Assembly (NCBI RefSeq): GCF_012489685.1
Contig: NC_080046.1
Coordinates: 24,569,038-24,633,037, forward strand
From: Lotus japonicus
Lineage: Eukaryota > Streptophyta > Magnoliopsida > Fabales > Fabaceae
Direction of reading: 5' to 3'
Length of the DNA stretch: 64,000 nt
Part shown: positions 58,311 through 64,000 of the stretch, piece after piece
How positions within the stretch are numbered: position 1 is the first letter of the stretch
Layout of the letters: the number at the start of each line of letters is the position of its first letter
Made by a program: the position numbers and the translations under genes
Notes under the pieces: generated by a model
Seen by the model: the letters and a program-made list of their open reading frames with translations, nothing else
Told to the model about the DNA's origin: nothing
The model's database searches: none

Positions 58311-58980
58311 TTAAATTTGATTTTCATTTACACATCAGTGTATTTTACTTGTGCATTATCCACACTTCAAAGCCCAAATGAGCTCTTGTATGAGGGGGTG
58401 CGTTAGAGATAATAATATAAAACAATGAGTGTAAGAAATAATAATATAATCAATTCATGTACCCTTAGAGTATCTTTAGTACAAGTACCTTATACTAGTT
58501 CTTAGCTTAAGATTTGTGTCTTATTAGATTCCGACTGCCGGAGAAAGCTGAGCTAGAGTTACTGGTGTCTTAAATTTAAGATCTGTATCTCCAGCAAGCC
58601 ACCTCCCAACCAATATTTTAAATACAAAATTAATTTTTTTCTTTTGTCTTCATACAAAATGTGAGACCCAACCAAAATGTGCATTGGAGTAAACAATGCA
58701 TATATAAGGCATTGTAGGATCTAACCAAAAGTAAAATTAAATATCGCATTGGAGTAAAATGTGCATCAGTTGCTAATGAGTATCTTATATCCACTATGAC
58801 ATTGCAAACCCACAAAAATAACGATAACGTACCCACCACTAAGATATCAACTATCAGAGGTGCTCTTATCAAATAGTTTAAGCTTTTAGGATCCTTAATT
58901 GGTTGTTTGTTAGCTACTAGCACATATAGGGTAAAATACACAATTTTAGGATTTAAATTTTAACAATTTTTATTGATAAA
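58311..58980. other. Intergenic, no gene seen
   Basis: AT-rich. A GTGAGACCCAACCAAAATGTG-type phrase near 58660 and partially repeated words (CATTGGAGTAAA, 58681 and 58747) suggest a decayed repeat. Confidence 0.35.
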
Positions 58981-58984
58981 TTGT

Positions 58985-59090
58985 TTAGCTCAAGTGGTAA
59001 GAGTTAGATGAAATATGAGTTGAGGTGAAGGAGGTCCAGAGATCAATGTTTGGAAGATGCAATTTATCTTTCCAATGTAAAAAAAATAAA
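58985..59090 (+). mobile_element. SINE-like element
   Basis: TTAGCTCAAGTGGTAAGAGT is a good tRNA-type A box. AGAGATCAATG is a weakened B box. The tail ATGCAATTTATCTTTCCAATG and A-run are shared with 51862-51975. Confidence 0.6.
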
Positions 59091-59689
59091 TGTACATAAA
59101 ACAAATGTCTCCTGAATCCCACCATGATGTGGATGTTCCCAACTCGAACATGATTGCTTTAGAAGGATGACACCTGTCTTAAAAAATAATAATAATAAAC
59201 TACTCTTAATTCTTAAATGTCTTCTCATATGAGTACCAATTTGTATTCCTATATGTGCAATTTGATACAATAAAATATTCCAGCCTTGTTTAAAATTTGA
59301 ATCAACTTTTTGTTCCTATGTGACAAAATAAAAATTTGAATCAACTTTACAGGAGGTGTCATGCTGTGCGGGGACAAAGCAATTAACCTACATTCACATA
59401 TAGATCTCCAAGAATCCCCTGTTATTATTGCAATAAATTTTAGTTTCTTTATCATTTTGTTGATTTATTTAGTCCTTATATGCTTTGGTTTAACCACAAG
59501 AAAGTGAGAAGAGAGATGAGTAGAGATAATGCGTTGAGAAATAGGAAGGGCAGAATTTATAAATTGTTTGGTAAGATAGAAATAAAGAATAAGAGAAAAT
59601 AAAGAATAATGCGGATCTCCTTCTCTTGTTTTTATTTTATTATTTCAAATAAACAAGTATTGTATTAAAAAGAAAGCATAGAAGACAAT
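59091..59689. other. Intergenic, no gene seen
   Basis: AT-rich; no recognisable coding region or repeat structure. Confidence 0.4.
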
Positions 59690-61570
59690 ACATCAGCGTT
59701 CGCTAAAGATAGAAGTTCCGGCTGAACCTCCTTCACCCACACAACACCCCGGCTAGCAGAAGCATGCATTTCGTTTCAGGAAATCAGCAACAATCATCAA
59801 TGATCATGGCCAAGTACGACCCTCCTGGAGCTGACTCCTTCTAGCACTGGGAAAGATTAAGGCAATCGGCTTTGAAGAAAATCTTCACAAACCCCAAATC
59901 AATGGCTAATTGCATAGCCCATCGGAATCCAATAGCTTCAGTTAATGCTAGCGAGCTCGCGTGGGTCTGCAACAAAGTTGCTCCCCCTTAAAGTCTCGTG
60001 CTACCATACCAAAGTTGGCTAAACCTTCCACCTAAAAAGATGCATGGAAATTAAGCTTCATTCGCCCATGGGTTGGGCGCTGCCAAACCGCAGGATGGGC
60101 CAGTGCTAGCCTCGCTGCACTCTCAAAAACCATCGGTGGTACTCCCACAGTGACAGCCCGACGCACAGTGGCAACGAAAGAGAAGGTTACACCATTGACA
60201 ACAACGATGTTTCGTCCTTCCCACAATACATACACAAGTGATTGGATTCAAGCCACACACACATCATTTACGATCCTCAAGAGCTATTAGAATTAGAGAT
60301 GCCTAACTCAACCCAAAACTATCTTAGGAGTTGATGGTTGCTCTACCCTTTATAAGCACTTGTTTGGCCATATATGTAGCCAATGTGAGACTTCTAATGC
60401 ATAAGCTCAATAAAGGTGAAGGTCTGGGCACTCCTCAAAGACCAAGTCGAGGCAAACCAAAAGCCTTGCGTCATAGGGAAAGATAACAGAATATGATCAG
60501 TGGTCTCAATGTCGATCCCCCGCAAGGCTAGCTCGAACCAGAAAGAACTGCATCAAGGCCCTCCAACATACCTCCTTGCAGCGAGGAAGAGCGGGGATGC
60601 TCCAATTGTTTTTCCATAGAGCTGGTGGTAAGGGGGAAGCCAAGGAAGTGGTAAGGGGGAAGCCAAGGAAGATGAAGGTGAAGTTGTTCCTCCCGCATTA
60701 CTATCACGAATAAACCTAGAACCAGATTTTGAAGTTTTTCTTCGATCCTCCGTCGCAAACCACACAAGGACGTCATCACCACCATATATGGACATCGGGA
60801 TAGCCAAGATCGTGGTTGGAAAAAAAATCGCCTCCACCAAAAGCTTATTCCACCTCAAACCTTCATCAAATGCGCGACTTTCACAATTCCCAACTCATCT
60901 ACTAGATCTTTTCTTTAAATGATAGGAGTACTATTAGGAAACCAATTATCATGTCAAATATTAATCTGTAAACCAGTACCAATCCTCCAAGACCCCCCCC
61001 TCTCTCTATCTCTCTCTCAAAGATCCAACTCATATCTAAAATGCTAGAGCAAGCATAGCTTGGATGAGAGGTTTTTTTTGCATTGCAAATCCCGATCTTG
61101 TGGAAATAAACCGCCCTATATATACGAGCAATAAGTAAGTTTGAATTTGAGTAAATCCTCCACCAATTTTTACCAACCAAAGCGGTATTAAAGACTTTTA
61201 AATGACGAAAGCCAAGTCCTCCATTATTCTTGTGGAGACAAAGGTTTTCAATTTTGTCCAATTTAAACCACGACGGGAACCATCCACACCTCAGAAAAAT
61301 CTGGAAATCATGTCATCAATCTCTACTCATAGACTATCAGGTTAGATAAAACAAAACATAACATAAAAAGGAATGGCTTGAGCCACAAATTTATTGAGAA
61401 CTTCCTTACCCGCCCGCAAGAAGGACCTCTCCTTCCAACCCTTGAGATTGTTTCAAACATTTTCCTTAATAAAATAAAAAATTTGGGTTTTAGACTTACC
61501 AATAAGAGTCGACAAACCCAACTATTTGTCTTAGCTTTCACCGCCTTAACTCCCAACAAACGTTCCAGCT
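59690..61570 (-). pseudogene. Decayed L1-type LINE, 3' half of ORF2
   Basis: Minus strand, reading from the right. A reverse-transcriptase thumb-like part (about 61320-61560; SWVCRLLLVSLKPKF region) is followed by the very typical DKIENLCLHKNNGGLGFRHL and FNTALVGKNWWRIYSN (61261-61100). A zinc-binding-RVT region comes next (about 60850-60700; GGDDVLVWFATED, SRFIRDSNAGG). The last part is an RNase H-like domain (about 60080-59790; MKLNFHASF, EAIGFRWAMQLAIDLGFVKI across frames). Many stops and frame changes interrupt it. It is a 5'-truncated plant LINE that cannot be active. A GC-poor, purine-rich CT repeat (about 60993-61020) sits inside. Confidence 0.8.
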
Positions 61571-61599
61571 CATTAAAACGCCAATCTGGAACATTATGA

Positions 61600-62105
61600 C
61601 TACCAGAAACCTTCTACAAACTTTGTTTGTATTTTCCATGAGAGATCAGTGAGGTCAGGATTCTTGAGAAGACTAAGACAAGTGAGTCTTAGTGTTGCTA
61701 GTTCATAGGTTGTTAGTCACTGAGCAAGGTGTGCTAGTGCAGTTGTAACAACCTTTGAATAGTGGTTTGCCTTCATTCTAAGAAGGAAGAAATCACCTTA
61801 ACGGGTGGACTGGATTAGCTTGAGAGATTTATCAAGTGAACCAGGATAAAATACTTGTGTGCTTTTCTCTATCCTTTATCTCTTGCTCCTTGTGTTCTTT
61901 ATTACCGAAAAGATTTACCAAAATCTTAGAGGGAAAGCTTTAAAACTTCAAAACCCTATTCAAACCCTTCATTTCTAGTGTTTTTCATACCTTTATAATA
62001 TACCTAAGTCTTTTCCTTCGCCATTTGTGGGTTTCGCTTTACACGATCTTCATTGTCCCTAGGCGAGTCCCTCTAGGGGATGGAGGTCTCGCCCAGTCCA
62101 GAATC
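61600..62105 (-). repeat. Unclassified retroelement end with Tat-like LTR terminus
   Basis: At 62056-62102 the minus strand begins TGGACTGGGCGAGACC and continues with CTAG..GGGACTCGCCTAGGGA-type sequence, closely similar to the first 45 bases of the Tat-like LTRs at 32736 and 50436. The rest (to about 61690; GTGAACCAGGATAAAATACT, ACCGAAAAGATTTACCAAA) does not match that LTR. This is either a different LTR family with a shared terminus or a recombinant remnant. Confidence 0.45.
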
Positions 62106-62804
62106 TAAACAAACTCATCTACGCTCCATTACTTAAGGACATAGATAACACATTAGTTTCCATAAATTTTTTATAATATTCTTCAACCCAATGTGTTTCA
62201 ATTTTGGTCTTAAATTTATATTATGTTAATAAATAGATATTAATATGTACAACTTTTACTATTATAATTTACTAATAAGATAAATAAAAAGAAGCAATAT
62301 ACCAATGAATTTGAACATTCTTCTATCAAATTTAAGTAAATTATCTAGATTTAACATTGGTTTAGAGTAATTCAAATTGATGGTCTTGTTGCTTTAAAAC
62401 TTCTCTACATCACTAACCCTCCGAATTTTGTTTCATTGTCCACCATTCTTATATATTTTTTTTGATAGGCACCACCATTCTTATATATCTTGCATAACAG
62501 GTTATGCCCCATGGAGACTTTCTGAGCCACCATATTTCTGAATCTTCTTCAAGGAACTTACAAAACCTTGATGAGCTATGTTGAGTTCTTTAACCGTCGT
62601 ATCTTTCATTTTTCTTCAATCCACACCTCTAAAGATATATGTGTCTCTATTGCAGTTGGATACCCCTCCTTCTTTTCCGGTACCAATAGAATAAATCACT
62701 TGAAATATTTAACTAAAACTCTTGCCAAGATTAGAAGGATATATGGATGAGACACAATGATATTAATTTTTTAATGATAAAAAAGCATAAGAAGAGTAAA
62801 GTAA
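62106..62804. other. Intergenic, no gene seen
   Basis: AT-rich. A short duplicated phrase ACCACCATTCTTATATAT occurs at about 62441 and 62470. A 60-codon frame at 62568-62750 is not recognised. Confidence 0.4.
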
Positions 62805-62806
62805 TA

Positions 62807-63275
62807 CACCCTATGTTCTTGATCTTTTGTTGTTTTAACTTTTGGTCTAAATTCCAAAACTTTTGTTGTTTTACAAACCCAATGCATTTTTTCTCAATTT
62901 ATTCCATGTATACCCTCATTTAATACTATATCTCTCACATGCCACCTCTTATTTTCACCAATCAAAATCATAACAAGTTTCTTAACCAATAACTACCATT
63001 CTCTCTATTCACTCTAACTCAACATTAAATAGGGGTGTTTATGTCAACAAATATATCAATGATTGTACTCTCATTTAATACTATATCTCTCACCTACCAC
63101 CTCTTATTTTCACTAATCAAAATCATAACAAGTTTCTTAACCAATAACTATCATTCTCTCTCTTCACTTTAACTCAACATTAAATATGAGTGTTTATGTC
63201 AACAAATATATCAATGATTGTACCCTTAAACAATGTGCATAACTTTAAACAACTAAAGATCAGGAACAGAGGGAG
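62807..63275. mobile_element. Stowaway/mariner-type MITE with internal duplication
   Basis: The left end CACCCTATGTTCTTGATC and the inverse of the right end CTCCCTCTGTTCCTGATC form a terminal inverted repeat, flanked by TA dinucleotides (62805-62806 and 63276-63277) as in Stowaway elements. A 155-bp unit is duplicated in tandem inside (62911-63065 and 63066-63220). No transposase. Confidence 0.7.
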
Positions 63276-63277
63276 TA

Positions 63278-64000
63278 GATCCCACATCAGGTAAAGATAA
63301 CAATCGTGATTTGGGAACTCGGTCCTTCTCATCACTCATATCATTACTTTTACAATAAGTACCCTTCATAGGGTGCATTTTCCTAGTCAATAAAATCTAC
63401 CTTCCTAGTTGTTCAGCTATGGAAGCAAGAGTTCCTTCATCTTGGTTATTTAAACCAAATTGCAAATACAAACTTTTATTTTTGTATATCAAACCCATGC
63501 CAAAAAATGACGCAGATGAGTCCTCGCTCAACAAAATGCCAAAAAAATGGTGCAAGTTGAGTTATCGCCCAACAAAATAGCAATTTGTAAATTCAAGCAT
63601 GAATGTTTAAGAAAAACAACATTTTAAAGGAAATAAATACAAATTTATTAGTTATTTCTTTACACATTTGTCTTGCTTTGCTTGTTCTCTCATAACATAC
63701 TCATTTATCCTCTTCTCCACTCACACAGTTTGAATCTGAAATTAAGAAAAACCAAATTATGATATTTGAAATTAGAAGCTCAATCATTGATAGACCCACC
63801 CACTTTTAAAAAAATTGGCAAAAGACAAAGAAATGATAAAATACAAGGAAAAATCAAAAGATATAGTGGAAGAGCATTCACCATTTGGAGTTTGATTAAA
63901 CTTGAAGGATCAATGATTGATCTACTTTAAACCAAATAAGAAGCAAAAATAAAGGTAAGAAAACCGCAAAAAATAGTATGGAACAAAGAGCTATTTATGC
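63278..64000. other. Right edge of window, no gene seen
   Basis: AT-rich. A short near-duplicate (ATGCCAAAAAATGACGCA and ATGCCAAAAAAATGGTGC, about 63498 and 63536) is the only structure noted. Confidence 0.4.

Overview
This is a plant nuclear window, almost certainly from a dicot. Codon use, AT-rich introns with GT..AG borders, a cytosolic tRNA-Gly gene, plastid-targeted nuclear genes and abundant Ty3/gypsy, Ty1/copia, LINE, hAT and MITE sequence all fit. The transposon types and the MITE ends look legume-like, but I cannot name the species from the sequence.

The gene island is 22.6-31.3 kb. It holds a chloroplast malonyl-CoA:ACP transacylase (FabD/MCAT, 10 coding exons, +), a small acidic MEA1-family protein (2 exons, -), a tRNA-Gly(GCC) gene (-) and a chloroplast PP2C phosphatase like photosystem II core phosphatase PBCP (11 coding exons, +). 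MCAT and the MEA1-like gene converge. The MEA1-like and PP2C genes diverge from a 385-bp spacer that contains the tRNA gene. A second functional locus is a MIR390-type hairpin at 54.76-54.88 kb with its own TATA box. At the far left are the last exons of a TauE/SafE-family transporter, apparently decayed.

The rest is mostly nested transposons. (1) 5.5-20.7 kb: two long solo LTRs of one family (minus orientation), each with a perfect 5-bp target duplication. The second is interrupted by a complete 6.8-kb chromovirus-type Ty3/gypsy element with intact gag-pol and two LTRs that look identical. (2) 32.7-50.8 kb: an old Tat-like Ty3/gypsy element (TSD CTTTC) with broken gag and protease, no RT-integrase and a long antisense ORF. 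Its gag is split by a 10.3-kb non-autonomous element (TSD GGGAA) that has 3.68-kb LTRs of the same family as the solo LTRs, an intact gag and only the tail of integrase. (3) Scattered small elements: an hAT-type element with an 8-bp TSD, a Mutator-type MITE, a Stowaway-like MITE with an internal duplication, SINE-like copies, copia-type LTR remnants and a decayed L1-type LINE.

The order of events can be read from the nesting: Tat-like element, then the gag-only element inside it; separately, solo LTR formation, then the chromovirus insertion. Large parts of 1-5 kb, 50.8-54 kb and 55-64 kb contain no gene that I can support. Several apparent ORFs in this window begin at GTG or TTG rather than ATG; where that mattered I chose the ATG.
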